Origin: Candidatus Poribacteria bacterium
GTDB lineage: Bacteria > Poribacteria > WGA-4E > WGA-3G
NCBI GenBank assembly: GCA_021295715.1
Contig: JAGWBV010000022.1
Span: forward strand, 1-40,485
Length of the DNA: 40,485 nucleotides
Direction of reading: 5' to 3'
Shown here: piece by piece, positions 6,503 to 15,385 of the stretch
How the letters are laid out: every line of letters starts with the position of its first letter
Numbering within the stretch: position 1 is the first letter of the stretch
Translations under genes and position numbers: made by a program
Notes under the pieces: generated by a model
Database searches by the model: none
The model's input: only the letters and a program-made list of their open reading frames with translations
What the model was told of the DNA's origin: nothing

Positions 6503-8748
6503 GGAATATCAACAGACACAATCCAGCCCTTCGTCAGTGCTGGTTTATAGGCGTTATCGCGCAAGTAATCTGATGTTTGCCACAAGCAGAGATGCTTACC
6601 ATCTGGCATCCAGACGACCGATGTCAACTTCATCGGTGTGCGAGCGATAGGAAATTTCTCACCACTATCAAGGTCATAAACCCAGATCTTCCAGCGGATG
6701 CCTGCACAGTCCTCACGTTCCATATACGCTAACTGTTTACCTGTTGGCGACCACGCAGGAGATGTGTGTTTCAAAATCTGGCTCTGCGTTAAAGTAGAAA
6801 CCGTCTCCGATAAGTGCAGCTGCTTATCAAGCAATTGCCCGGGACGGTTACTGCCGGATAAGACATACGCCAACTGGGTGCTATCCTCCGACCAGTTCAG
6901 TTGATGAACCTGTTGATGCTGCGTCAGGATCTCTTTTATACGTTGCCCTTCTATGTCTTGGATGCGGACGCCAACATATCTTGAACTGTTTACACCGAAA
7001 GCAACACGGGTGCCATCGGGCGCCCAAGATGGTGCTGACAGATAGGTATAGGTACGCTGCCGACGTTCAATTGGTACGCGGGCAATAGCCCCTAAACCGC
7101 TACCATCGCTGTTAATTCGGTAGACGATATCCATTCCCTTTTCGCGTCTTCTGAACACTAAACGGTTAGATTTCGGTGAAAAGGCAGGTCCATCTCCGCG
7201 AACTAACTGTCTGATTCGTCCGAATTTCCAATCGACTGTATAAATAAAGCGCTCACCGTTTTCGTCCACTTCAAATGCAACAAGCCTACTGTCAAGCGAC
7301 CAAGAGACATACGGATTGTAAAAGTCTCCAGTGTAGAACTTTCGTGCCCGTTCTCCCTTCCGATCCATAATCCACAGTTCATTTGCACGCCAATATCTGC
7401 CATCCAAATTTTCTCTTTTCAAAAATGCGATGAACTCTCCATCCGGACTCCAGCGCGGAAACTCAGCACCTTCAATCAATTGCACCCTATACGGATCAGT
7501 CGTCGAATGATCTTCTGGACGACAGAAAGTCGTATTGAACATGATACCATCTATGTCTTTAAACTCGCCGAAGGCAAACTTATCCATCCATCCTCGGACA
7601 CCGTTCGGAAGTTCAACTTCATACCATCCGTCCGAAACTCGTAGAATCGGCAAACGCACTCCGTCGTTGAGTTGTAACAACACGGATGTGCCTTCGCCTG
7701 TGGTGGTTGTAGCACCGCCTTTTCTTGTATACACAGGTGCTGCGTCATGTGCCACAGTCCCTTGCCGTTGACTCTCCTTTTCATGGATGGTTTCTGTTGC
7801 GTTTGCAAAGGCGTAGACATTGCCATCGCCAGATGCAGCATAGAGAACACCATCGGAAATTGCGGGGGCGGCGTCCACAGAACCACCGAGCTGATATGTC
7901 CAAGTTTCAGCCTTGGATGCCGCATCGAAGGCGTGGAGTTGTCCATTACGAGCACCAATATAGACGACACCATTCGCTGTCACAGGATAACTCTCACTGC
8001 CATTTGTGTGGTCGCGCCACAAATCCGCGTTGTGTTCTGGAAATATAGGACGAAACACCCCCTTAGCACATCCGTATTCGACACCGCGGATGTGGATCGT
8101 CCGTTCACGCATCGCTTCAAGGGCACCTGTCCTCGCGTTCAAGAGGTAGATTTTTGACGGGAACGCACCGATGTAAACCCTGTTCTCCACAACAATTGGC
8201 GGCGCGTCCATCCAACCTTTCGACTTGAACTCCCACAACTTCTCGCCTGTTTTCGCGTCTAATGCGTAAACCTTGTTGTTCCTCGCGCTAAAGTAGACCC
8301 GATTCCCGAGCACCGCTGCGGAATAGCGGATGGCATCCCCCGCGTCAAAAACCCACCTGATTCCCCACTGTTTCGCGTCCAAGGCATACAACTTACCATC
8401 TGTCGATCCGATATACAAAATGCCATTCGCGACCACAGGTGAAGCATGGAGGGGTCCACCTGTTTTGAATTGCCATAGCAGTTCCAATGGTGGTGTAATG
8501 CTTTTGTCTGGACTCATCCCAGAAAAGCCAAGATTGTGCATGAACATGTGCCAGTCTTCAGCACGAGGTGAGGGGATAGGTTCCGTTGCTTCAGGGGCTG
8601 CTGCCTGCTGTGCCCTCGGCTGCTGTGTCTGCTTTTTCTGTTGCGAATCGCATCCCCACACGAGAAGTAGTGCAAGTAGGATTATGAACTTTTTGGCACA
8701 GTTCACAAGCAAAAATTTATTATAGAAAAATCTATTCCAGAGATACAC
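6499..8748 (-). CDS. Lipoprotein with PQQ-like propeller, SH3-like domain and TolB/WD40-like propeller
   Basis: A 749-residue envelope lipoprotein. The N-terminus has a hydrophobic segment ending VWGC (lipid-accepting C33), then a Gln/Ala-rich linker. Residues about 60-330 contain PQQ/PQQ-like blades (LYIGSTDGKLYALDAK, VYFSARNNKVYALDAKTGEKLWEF, VVYIGARNGQLHAFDA). Around 350-395 is a bacterial SH3-like module (VSDGWYEVELPNGVRGWMD). The C-terminal third has TolB-like WD40 repeats (FPRWSPDGEFIAFL, PSWAPDGTRVAFGV, PAWSPTGKQLAYME). The start is GTG 8748, preceded on the minus strand by GAAAGGA at a 5-base distance. The likely role is a scaffold or binding protein at the membrane; no enzymatic residues are apparent. 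Its promoter lies at 8824-8852. Confidence 0.85.
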   Translation of the reverse strand: MYLWNRFFYNKFLLVNCAKKFIILLALLLVWGCDSQQKKQTQQPRAQQAAAPEATEPIPSPRAEDWHMFMHNLGFSGMSPDKSITPPLELLWQFKTGGPLHASPVVANGILYIGSTDGKLYALDAKQWGIRWVFDAGDAIRYSAAVLGNRVYFSARNNKVYALDAKTGEKLWEFKSKGWMDAPPIVVENRVYIGAFPSKIYLLNARTGALEAMRERTIHIRGVEYGCAKGVFRPIFPEHNADLWRDHTNGSESYPVTANGVVYIGARNGQLHAFDAASKAETWTYQLGGSVDAAPAISDGVLYAASGDGNVYAFANATETIHEKESQRQGTVAHDAAPVYTRKGGATTTTGEGTSVLLQLNDGVRLPILRVSDGWYEVELPNGVRGWMDKFAFGEFKDIDGIMFNTTFCRPEDHSTTDPYRVQLIEGAEFPRWSPDGEFIAFLKRENLDGRYWRANELWIMDRKGERARKFYTGDFYNPYVSWSLDSRLVAFEVDENGERFIYTVDWKFGRIRQLVRGDGPAFSPKSNRLVFRRREKGMDIVYRINSDGSGLGAIARVPIERRQRTYTYLSAPSWAPDGTRVAFGVNSSRYVGVRIQDIEGQRIKEILTQHQQVHQLNWSEDSTQLAYVLSGSNRPGQLLDKQLHLSETVSTLTQSQILKHTSPAWSPTGKQLAYMEREDCAGIRWKIWVYDLDSGEKFPIARTPMKLTSVVWMPDGKHLCLWQTSDYLRDNAYKPALTKGWIVSVDIP

Positions 8749-8823
8749 ATCGATCCTTTCATCAAGACCTTACATTACGGATTGAGGCTATAGGAGAACC
8801 CTTAAGACATTTTATTCCGTATT

Positions 8824-8852
8824 AGATTAGCACATTATCAAAGTGTGTGCAA
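8824..8852 (-). promoter_or_regulatory. Sigma-70 promoter of the propeller lipoprotein gene
   Basis: On the minus strand TTGCAC (8852-8847), a 17-base spacer and TAATCT (8829-8824) form a promoter with an extended -10 (TGC just upstream). It lies about 75 bases from the GTG start. Confidence 0.6.
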
Positions 8853-9141
8853 CTGAAATCAGATATACCCGATGATTCTCCTGATAGTGGAGTTTGCTAC
8901 CTTGCCGGTGTATTGTTAACTGTATACTTCACTATAAACAGTTCTAACGAAGTGTTTGGAAATTTGGTATTCTTTGAAGAAAACCGAAGCGGTTTTACAC
9001 GAAAGATAAAGACATGGAGCGTCCATCCCGCAACTTTTATATCTTTCCGTGAAAAGGTCACATCGGGTTTCTAATAAAAAGCCGATGCTTGAAAACTACA
9101 AGGAACCCGTTTTTCCAAACTTCGCAAAAATTACGAAAAAT
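8853..9141. other. Intergenic stretch without a supported gene
   Basis: Between the divergent promoters at 8824-8852 and 9142-9170 I see no convincing coding region or RNA. A 75-codon frame here lacks an RBS, and its GTG is part of the -35 box of the minus-strand promoter. Confidence 0.6.
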
Positions 9142-9170
9142 TTGAATTTACGGTAAATTTGTGTTAAAAT
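9142..9170 (+). promoter_or_regulatory. Sigma-70 promoter for glyA and its leader
   Basis: TTGAAT (9142-9147), a 17-base spacer and TAAAAT (9165-9170), with TGT directly upstream of the -10 (extended -10). Transcription would begin near 9177, giving an unusually long leader of about 270 bases before glyA. Confidence 0.65.
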
Positions 9171-9220
9171 TTAACTTTTACAATATAACACCATTTTAAT
9201 TCTAAACGGTGAAGGAAAGT

Positions 9221-9437
9221 CAGTACCCGCACCTAAAGGTAGGGGTTTGTGCAAAGCGTTCATCAAACGTTCACTCCACAAGTTACACCACTGATCACAA
9301 GTCTCCGGAACCCATAGCGATATGAGTAACGGGTACTGTAGATTTCGTTCACAGGCACGAGATAAAATAAAGCCTGCCTTTATTAAGAAAGGAGACAGGG
9401 TTTCCTTCCCTACCCAAAGGTAGAGGTCTCCACCCTG
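9221..9437 (+). promoter_or_regulatory. Candidate structured leader RNA upstream of glyA
   Basis: A 9-base perfect helix CAGTACCCG (9221-9229) and CGGGTACTG (9330-9338) closes a domain of about 100 bases. Inside it lies a hairpin bounded by GCAC and GTGC (9229-9252) with ACCTAAAGGT at its core. Downstream, three mutually exclusive pairings are possible: CCTTT/AAAGG inside CCTG/CAGG (about 9373-9399), GGAGAC/GTCTCC (9391-9396 with 9426-9431), and CAGGGT/ACCCTG (9396-9401 with 9432-9437). The latter two both enclose CTACC-CAAA-GGTAG (9410-9423). The last pairing ends 9 bases before the ATG. Overlapping helices near the start suggest a cis-acting switch. It did not match the glycine, THF, ZTP or cobalamin consensus sequences I know. 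Confidence 0.45.
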
Positions 9438-9446
9438 AAGATATTG

Positions 9447-10700
9447 ATGAACAAATTATTAAGTGAAGTCGATCCGCAAATTGTTGAAATCACCGCCAAT
9501 GATCTGAAACGTCAGCAAGATTCTCTGATGCTGATCCCGTCCGAGAACTACGCCAGCCGCGCAGTTATGGAAATCCAAGGTAGTATCCTCGCCAATAAAT
9601 ACGCCGAGGGCTATCCGGGTGAGCGTTACTATAACGGATGCCAATTTATGGACGATGTCGAGTCGCTTGCAATTGCGCGTGCCAAGACACTCTTCGGTGC
9701 CGAGCATATCAACGTCCAACCGCACGCTGGCAGTCAAGCGAACATGGCGGTCTACCACGCGCTTCTCGAACCGGGTGACACAATTCTCGGTATGTCCCTC
9801 AGTCAAGGCGGGCATCTCACCCATGGTGCAGGTGTCAACTTCTCGGCAGACTATTACAATATCGCTGCATACGGGGTGAATGCCGAAACCGAACGAATCG
9901 ACATGGAGGAGATTGCCCGTCTCGCCGCAGAACACCGTCCCAAACTCATCGTTGTCGGCGCGACAGCTTATCCTCGACACTTCGACTTTGCAGCATGGCG
10001 ACAGGTTGCTGATTCCGTAGACGCATACTTGCTCGCGGATATAGCCCATATTGCGGGTCTTATCGCTGGTGGTGCTCATCCCGACCCTGTTCCTTACAGT
10101 GATGTAATTACCACAACAACACACAAGACTTTACGCGGTCCTCGTGGTGCCATGGTTATGTGTAAAGCCGAATATGCGGACAAGATCGATCGCGCTGTTT
10201 TTCCCGGCTTACAAGGTGGACCCTTCCTCCATACAATTGCCGCCAGAGCTGTTGCCTTCAAAGAAGCGAGCGAACCCGCTTTTAAGACATATCAGGCACA
10301 GATCGTAAAAAATGCGAAGGCACTCGCTGCACGGTTAATTGAAAACGGTTTCCGGTTGGTGAGCGGAGGTACCGACAATCACCTCATGCTGATAGACCTT
10401 ACTTCCAAGTATGAGAAACTCAGTGGAAGACAAGCCGCCGACCATCTGGAAGATGCCGGAATTATTGTAAATAAAAATACCATTCCTTTCGACAAAAGGA
10501 AACCCAGAACGACAAGCGGTCTACGCCTCGGAACGCCGATGATTACAACACGTGGGATGAAAGAGGATGAAATGGTCCTCGTTGCCGACTTCATCGCAGA
10601 GACGCTCGAAAATAGGCAAAAAGCCTCTATCAAACGACAAATCCGAGAGAAAGTCAACGAACTCTGTGCACAATTTCCGATTTATGAATACCTAAAATAG
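9447..10700 (+). CDS. glyA: Serine hydroxymethyltransferase
   Basis: A 417-residue PLP enzyme that converts serine and tetrahydrofolate to glycine and 5,10-methylene-THF in the cytoplasm. Full length for the family. Visible are [58 protein letters not shown] and the PLP lysine K227 in [13 protein letters not shown], then [16 protein letters not shown] 9447 is taken rather than the adjacent in-frame TTG at 9444. No good Shine-Dalgarno sequence precedes it; instead the start follows the structured leader directly, which may control initiation. folC lies downstream after a repeat-rich gap, so the two folate genes are likely cotranscribed. Confidence 0.97.
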   Translation: MNKLLSEVDPQIVEITANDLKRQQDSLMLIPSENYASRAVMEIQGSILANKYAEGYPGERYYNGCQFMDDVESLAIARAKTLFGAEHINVQPHAGSQANMAVYHALLEPGDTILGMSLSQGGHLTHGAGVNFSADYYNIAAYGVNAETERIDMEEIARLAAEHRPKLIVVGATAYPRHFDFAAWRQVADSVDAYLLADIAHIAGLIAGGAHPDPVPYSDVITTTTHKTLRGPRGAMVMCKAEYADKIDRAVFPGLQGGPFLHTIAARAVAFKEASEPAFKTYQAQIVKNAKALAARLIENGFRLVSGGTDNHLMLIDLTSKYEKLSGRQAADHLEDAGIIVNKNTIPFDKRKPRTTSGLRLGTPMITTRGMKEDEMVLVADFIAETLENRQKASIKRQIREKVNELCAQFPIYEYLK

Positions 10701-10800
10701 TGTCAGTTAGCAGTTGTCAGCTATCAGTTAAGAGGTTTCCGTTTAACAAAAATCCCTTGTAACTCTCACTGCGAGGCAACCGACAACTGAAAGCCTGCAC
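10701..10800. repeat. Dispersed intergenic repeat of the CAACTGACAACT type
   Basis: Starting at the glyA stop, the gap holds TGTCAGTTAGCAGTTGTCAG, then a core CGTTTAACAA...TCCCTTGTAAC, then CAACCGACAACTGA (10778-10790), then CTGCACAGCAGGCG. The outer parts are roughly inverted (CAGTTGTC against GACAACTG). The same order of blocks occurs at 35163-35318 between ilvB and ilvN. Confidence 0.6.
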
Positions 10801-10819
10801 AGCAGGCGAACCGAAAACT

Positions 10820-12238
10820 ATGAACTACAAAGCGGCACTCGCCTATATTGAAGAGTTTATTGACTATGAAAGGAGTCCTGATTTTTCACGGCAGGCACGG
10901 CTTTACAACTTAGACAGAATCTCCCTCTTGCTGGAGCTGCTCGGTAACCCACACGATAGACTGCAGGTTGTCCATATCGCGGGGAGCAAAGGAAAAGGTT
11001 CTACTGCCGCACTCACAGCATCAGTGCTTACGCATGCAGGCTATAAAACGGGTTTGTTTACATCCCCGCATCTCATTACACCGCGAGAACGGTGTCGTAT
11101 TGATGGTGAGTTAATTTCAAAGTCAGACGTTGCTTTCTATATTGAGAAACTCAAGCCTGCAATTGAGGCTGTTTCCGCTTCTGAATTCGGACGTGTCTCA
11201 TTTTTTGAAATATACACCGCGCTTGCATTTTCCTATTTTGCCGACAAAGGCACAGACTTTGCTGTTATTGAAGTCGGTTTAGGTGGTAGACTCGATGCAA
11301 CGAACGTTGTTACGCCAGTTGTGTCCGTTATTACACCGATCGGGTTAGAGCACACTGCGATATTGGGAGAAACACATACTGAGATAGCCAGAGAGAAAGC
11401 CGAAATCATAAAACAGGAACGTCCGTTGGCACTCGCCCCGCAACACCCGGAAGCGCGAGCAGTATTTGAGGAAGTGGCAAGCAAGCGCAAGGCGCCGATC
11501 GTTGAACTCAAAGTCCTTGACGCATCTTGCAAACCAATCTTCCAAAGGGCAGAACAGGATTCATGTGTATCAGCCCCGCGTCTCATCCAAAATGCCGAGG
11601 GTTTACCTACAGCACAGCAATTTGACGTGGAAACGGATTCAGAGCATTATCCCCAGCTGACTATACCGCTTCTTGGGCACCATCAGTTTATAAACGCAAC
11701 AACTGCTGTTGCAGCGATTGAGTGCCTAAAACAGGAAGGATACATAATTCCGAAAGCCGGTGTTTATGCCGGATTTAAGAACGTGCAGTGGCAGGGCAGA
11801 ATTCAACGAATTAGGTCTTCGCCAATTGTTATCCTTGATGGTGCGCATTCTCCTGCCTCAATGAAGGGGCTCTGCGATACTCTTCGTCACAGTTTTCGTT
11901 ATAGTCAGGTGACTTTTATCGTTAGTTTAATGAAGGATAAGCATCTTGCAGCAATTGGGAATGTTATTTCACAGACAGCAGATTTCGTGATTGCGACACA
12001 AGTCCGAAACAACCCGCGTGTGATACCCGTGGAGGCGTTAAAGAGTGCTTGGGAGAATACGTGTAGGAAAATTACCCTGTGCCCAACGCCAGAAGAAGCA
12101 ATCATAAAGGCGTTATCCGCCGCATCGCCGACAGATTTAATCTGTGTTACAGGCTCGCTTTACCTCGTTGGTCAGGCACTTGAAATATTTAAATCAAATT
12201 CTTCAGCAATAGATCGTATTGGTATTCCTCTTTCTTAG
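10820..12238 (+). CDS. folC: Folylpolyglutamate synthase / dihydrofolate synthase
   Basis: A 472-residue Mur-ligase-family enzyme that adds glutamate to folates (and probably to dihydropteroate). The ATP loop is IAGSKGKGST (53-62). Also visible are GLFTSPHLITPRERCRIDG, FFEIYTALAFSYFA, VIEVGLGGRLDATNVV, ITPIGLEHTAILG with IAREKAEIIK, the hinge region GRIQRI and VILDGAHSP. The length (about 470) is slightly above the usual 420-440 because of a low-similarity insert near residues 240-275 (LDASCKPIFQRAEQDSC). It is preceded by a repeat and lies downstream of glyA, which uses the same cofactor. Bifunctional activity is likely if no separate folC paralogue exists. Confidence 0.94.
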   Translation: MNYKAALAYIEEFIDYERSPDFSRQARLYNLDRISLLLELLGNPHDRLQVVHIAGSKGKGSTAALTASVLTHAGYKTGLFTSPHLITPRERCRIDGELISKSDVAFYIEKLKPAIEAVSASEFGRVSFFEIYTALAFSYFADKGTDFAVIEVGLGGRLDATNVVTPVVSVITPIGLEHTAILGETHTEIAREKAEIIKQERPLALAPQHPEARAVFEEVASKRKAPIVELKVLDASCKPIFQRAEQDSCVSAPRLIQNAEGLPTAQQFDVETDSEHYPQLTIPLLGHHQFINATTAVAAIECLKQEGYIIPKAGVYAGFKNVQWQGRIQRIRSSPIVILDGAHSPASMKGLCDTLRHSFRYSQVTFIVSLMKDKHLAAIGNVISQTADFVIATQVRNNPRVIPVEALKSAWENTCRKITLCPTPEEAIIKALSAASPTDLICVTGSLYLVGQALEIFKSNSSAIDRIGIPLS

Positions 12239-12317
12239 CGAAAGATCGTAAGCCCGTAATGAACTGGAGGGCGACTGCACGGAAAGGAATTTCAATGCTC
12301 AAACCTACTTCACCAAA

Positions 12318-12337
12318 CCGCAAGGAAAATTAAAAAT
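12318..12337 (+). repeat. Right-end motif of the intergenic repeat family, solo copy
   Basis: CCGCAAGGAAAATTAAAAAT precedes hppA by 18 bases. The same 19-20 base motif ends the elements at 19952-19971 and 35992-36010 and recurs at 20999-21018 and 21106-21125. No left end is recognisable here. Confidence 0.65.
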
Positions 12338-12355
12338 AAAAAAGAGAGGTTTTTA

Positions 12356-14713
12356 ATGCGTGACATCGCTTGCAAGAGACGGTGGCTAAATTGGAAGACA
12401 TTTCTGATATCCCTGCCCGTTCTAAATTTAGCCACCGTGGCTTTTGCCCAAACAGACACCGTACCGACTGTACCGCCGATATGGTGGATTGCCCCGATTG
12501 GCGCACTCATCGCTTTAGGTTTCGCATACCACTTCTACCGCACTGTGATGAAACAGAATGAGGGCAATGAAACGATGCGCGAGATCGCACAATCCGTGCG
12601 TGAAGGCGCGATGGCATATCTCAGGCAACAATACAAAGTAGTGGGCATTGTTTTTGTTGTGCTCTGTCTCATCTTCATATTCATGGCTTTTGTCCTTGAT
12701 GCCCAAAATAAAGTCATACCGTTTGCCTTTCTCACAGGTGGCTTTTTCTCAGGGCTCTGCGGTTTCCTTGGTATGAAGACCGCAACCAACGCTTCCGCCC
12801 GCACGACAAGTGCCGCCATGGAAGGACTCAATGCAGGCTTGAAGGTCGCGTTCCGTGCTGGAGCAGTGATGGGATTAATAGTTGTTGGATTTGCCCTTCT
12901 TGATATCACCGGATGGTTTCTTATCCTCTATTACCTATTCCCCAAGATATTACCCGGATTTTTAGAAGTAAATCCGCTGCCACAGATTACTGTAATTATG
13001 CTCAGTTTCGGTATGGGTGCCTCAACGCAGGCACTCTTCGCTCGTGTGGGTGGTGGTATCTATACCAAAGCGGCGGACGTTGGGGCCGATCTGGTTGGGA
13101 AAGTTGAAGTTGGACTTTCAGAGGATGATCCGCGTAACCCCGCAGCCATCGCGGATAACGTCGGCGATAACGTTGGCGATGTCGCAGGCATGGGAGCCGA
13201 TCTCTACGAATCCTATGCAGGCTCCATCTTAGCAACAGCCGCCCTCGGTGTCGCAGCCATTGCTGCCAGAGATCACAATAACATTGCACTCCAACTTAAA
13301 TATCTTTCTGCACCCATGATCATCGCTGGCATCGGCGTCGTTCTTTCCATTTTAGGTATCTATATGGTGCGCACGAAAGAGGGCGCGACGATGAAACAGT
13401 TGATGGGTTCCCTGAACTTCGGTATCAACGGAAGTGCTGTAGGCATCGCTGTCGTCTCGCTCCCTGTCCTTATCTATCTGGGACTCCCTAACATGTGGCA
13501 GATTTGGGGAGCGATAGTCGCCGGGCTTGTGGCAGGTTTGATTATAGGGAAAGTCACTGAGGTCTTTACCTCTCACGATTATGCACCGACCCGTGCCATT
13601 GCGAAGCAGGCACAGACCGGACCCGCAACAGTAATTATTGAAGGTATTGCTGTCGGTATGGAATCAACGGCAATTCCGGTTATAACCATTGTCGCCGCAG
13701 TCGCCGTTAGTTATTACCTCCCCGGTGGGGCGACCGAACCGCTGATGGGGTTATATGGCGTCGGCATTGCCGCTGTCGGTATGTTGGCGACCCTTGGGAT
13801 CACCCTCGCCACAGATGCATACGGACCGATTGCAGACAACGCTGGCGGAAACGCCGAAATGGCAAAACTTGATAAAAGTGTTCGAGAACGGACCGATCAG
13901 TTAGATGCACTCGGTAACACAACAGCCGCAACTGGTAAGGGATTTGCCATTGGATCGGCAGCACTGACAGCCCTCGCGCTCCTGGCCGCCTATTTGGAAG
14001 AAATTCGATACGGATTAGTCCATTTAGCACATAAGGACACACTCGTCATACCCGGCGAGGGCAGTGTTGATACACTCAAGGTTTCGGTCAGTCAATTTAT
14101 GGATTACTACGACGTTACCCTGATGAACCCGCAAGTCCTCATCGGATTGTTCATCGGTGCGGTGATGGCGTTCTATTTCTGTGCGTTGACGATGAAAGCC
14201 GTTGGACGTGCCGCTGGTGCCATGGTAGAAGAGGTCCGCCGTCAATTTCGTGAGAAACCGGGTATTATGCGCGGTGAAGAGAAACCGGATTACGCGCGAT
14301 GTGTCGAAATTTCAACCGTTGGCGCACAACGAGAGATGGTCTTTCCATCGCTCATCGCTATCGTTGTCCCTGTCGCAGTCGGCTTGATTTTTGATGTTGC
14401 TGGCGTATTAGGTTTGCTGGCAGGTGGCTTGGCGACCGGTTTCGTTCTCGCAATTATGATGGCAAATGCCGGGGGTGCGTGGGATAATGCTAAAAAGTTC
14501 ATTGAAGAAGGCAAACACAAAGATGAATACGGTGAAAAGGGCTCAGAACAACACAAAGCCACCGTTGTTGGTGATACTGTCGGAGATCCGTTCAAAGATA
14601 CCTCTGGTCCGTCGCTTAACATCCTGATTAAGTTGATGTCCATGGTGTCAGTCGTGTTCGCTGGTCTCATCGCGAAATACGGCGGTGTGTTTAGCAGTTG
14701 GTTGGGCATATAG
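12356..14713 (+). CDS. hppA: Membrane-bound ion-pumping pyrophosphatase (probably K+-dependent)
   Basis: A 785-residue integral membrane pump that uses pyrophosphate hydrolysis to export H+ or Na+. It has about 16 hydrophobic segments. An N-terminal signal-like segment ([16 protein letters not shown]) comes before the first pump helix. Diagnostic motifs are [10 protein letters not shown], the acidic [47 protein letters not shown] and [22 protein letters not shown]. In [11 protein letters not shown], Ala occupies the position where K+-independent enzymes have Lys, which points to the K+-stimulated subfamily. Whether it pumps H+ or Na+ cannot be settled by eye. RBS AGAGAGG lies just upstream, and the repeat motif CCGCAAGGAAAA lies before it. 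Confidence 0.96.
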   Translation: MRDIACKRRWLNWKTFLISLPVLNLATVAFAQTDTVPTVPPIWWIAPIGALIALGFAYHFYRTVMKQNEGNETMREIAQSVREGAMAYLRQQYKVVGIVFVVLCLIFIFMAFVLDAQNKVIPFAFLTGGFFSGLCGFLGMKTATNASARTTSAAMEGLNAGLKVAFRAGAVMGLIVVGFALLDITGWFLILYYLFPKILPGFLEVNPLPQITVIMLSFGMGASTQALFARVGGGIYTKAADVGADLVGKVEVGLSEDDPRNPAAIADNVGDNVGDVAGMGADLYESYAGSILATAALGVAAIAARDHNNIALQLKYLSAPMIIAGIGVVLSILGIYMVRTKEGATMKQLMGSLNFGINGSAVGIAVVSLPVLIYLGLPNMWQIWGAIVAGLVAGLIIGKVTEVFTSHDYAPTRAIAKQAQTGPATVIIEGIAVGMESTAIPVITIVAAVAVSYYLPGGATEPLMGLYGVGIAAVGMLATLGITLATDAYGPIADNAGGNAEMAKLDKSVRERTDQLDALGNTTAATGKGFAIGSAALTALALLAAYLEEIRYGLVHLAHKDTLVIPGEGSVDTLKVSVSQFMDYYDVTLMNPQVLIGLFIGAVMAFYFCALTMKAVGRAAGAMVEEVRRQFREKPGIMRGEEKPDYARCVEISTVGAQREMVFPSLIAIVVPVAVGLIFDVAGVLGLLAGGLATGFVLAIMMANAGGAWDNAKKFIEEGKHKDEYGEKGSEQHKATVVGDTVGDPFKDTSGPSLNILIKLMSMVSVVFAGLIAKYGGVFSSWLGI

Positions 14714-14816
14714 GTAAATAGACAACGCATGAGAGACGCTCTGACGCAGTTCAAGAGCTTAACTACGTTGGATCGGTATCTTTCTGTGCTCGCAATTTCT
14801 GTTGGATGTTCATAAT

Positions 14817-15320
14817 ATGCAATTGCTAAAAAACTTTATAGGATTCGGCTTGAGTCTACTGATCCTCTTTGCAATAGGATGTCAACAGGATCTTAAGAAA
14901 AATGTTACGTCATTGTCTTCTGTTGATGGTGTTGGCGTAGAAGAACCCTATATGGGGGATTTAATCATCGGTGATGTGGACGATAAGTTTGCAAACGATA
15001 GTTTTGCTTTCAATGATGCTACGATAACGGGCGATATGCTGACCATTAATGTATCCTACAGCGGAGGGTGTAAAAATCATCAATTCACTCTTGTTGCCTC
15101 GGATTCGTTTCTTGAATCTTTTCCTGTACAACTTAGGGCTTATATTATTCACAATGCTAACAGAGATACCTGTGAAGCGCGGCCAACTGAAGATTATCGC
15201 TTCGATCTTACCCCAATCAAAACACTATATCAGGAGGCTTACCGACAGAAAGCAGGCACCATTATTTTACGACTCAAAGATGCGCCAGAGAGAGAACTTA
15301 TCTATGAATTTGCAATGTAG
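14817..15320 (+). CDS. Small putative lipoprotein
   Basis: A protein of 167 residues from ATG 14817 (an upstream in-frame TTG at 14802 adds five residues and is less likely). The N-terminus FIGFGLSLLILFAIGC is a lipoprotein signal with the lipid-accepting Cys in AIGC. The mature part has a beta-rich pattern with NVSYSGGCKNHQFTL and NANRDTCEARPTEDYRFDLTPIK. The Gly-Gly-Cys...His and Asp-x-Cys-Glu-Ala pairs recall a family of small bacterial envelope lipoproteins, but I cannot name a function. Two Cys residues could form a disulfide. It is flanked by hppA and ilvD with no obvious link to either. Confidence 0.7.
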   Translation: MQLLKNFIGFGLSLLILFAIGCQQDLKKNVTSLSSVDGVGVEEPYMGDLIIGDVDDKFANDSFAFNDATITGDMLTINVSYSGGCKNHQFTLVASDSFLESFPVQLRAYIIHNANRDTCEARPTEDYRFDLTPIKTLYQEAYRQKAGTIILRLKDAPERELIYEFAM

Positions 15321-15385
15321 TTGCGATTTCTAAATTCCGGTGTTGTAGGGAAGCCAATTTACCTTTTGTAGGAGAACAGAAAAAA

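Noticed and set aside
8847-9074. A 75-codon frame on the plus strand
   Set aside because: It has no ribosome-binding site, its GTG is the -35 box of the minus-strand promoter, and its composition is not gene-like.
9177-9446. Known riboswitch (glycine, THF, ZTP, cobalamin, c-di-GMP) or RNase P RNA before glyA
   Set aside because: Short resemblances such as GAAGGAAAGTC or GCAAAGC do not extend to the full consensus of any of these.
9459-10124. A 221-codon frame antisense to glyA
   Set aside because: It is a shadow of the strongly conserved glyA reading frame.
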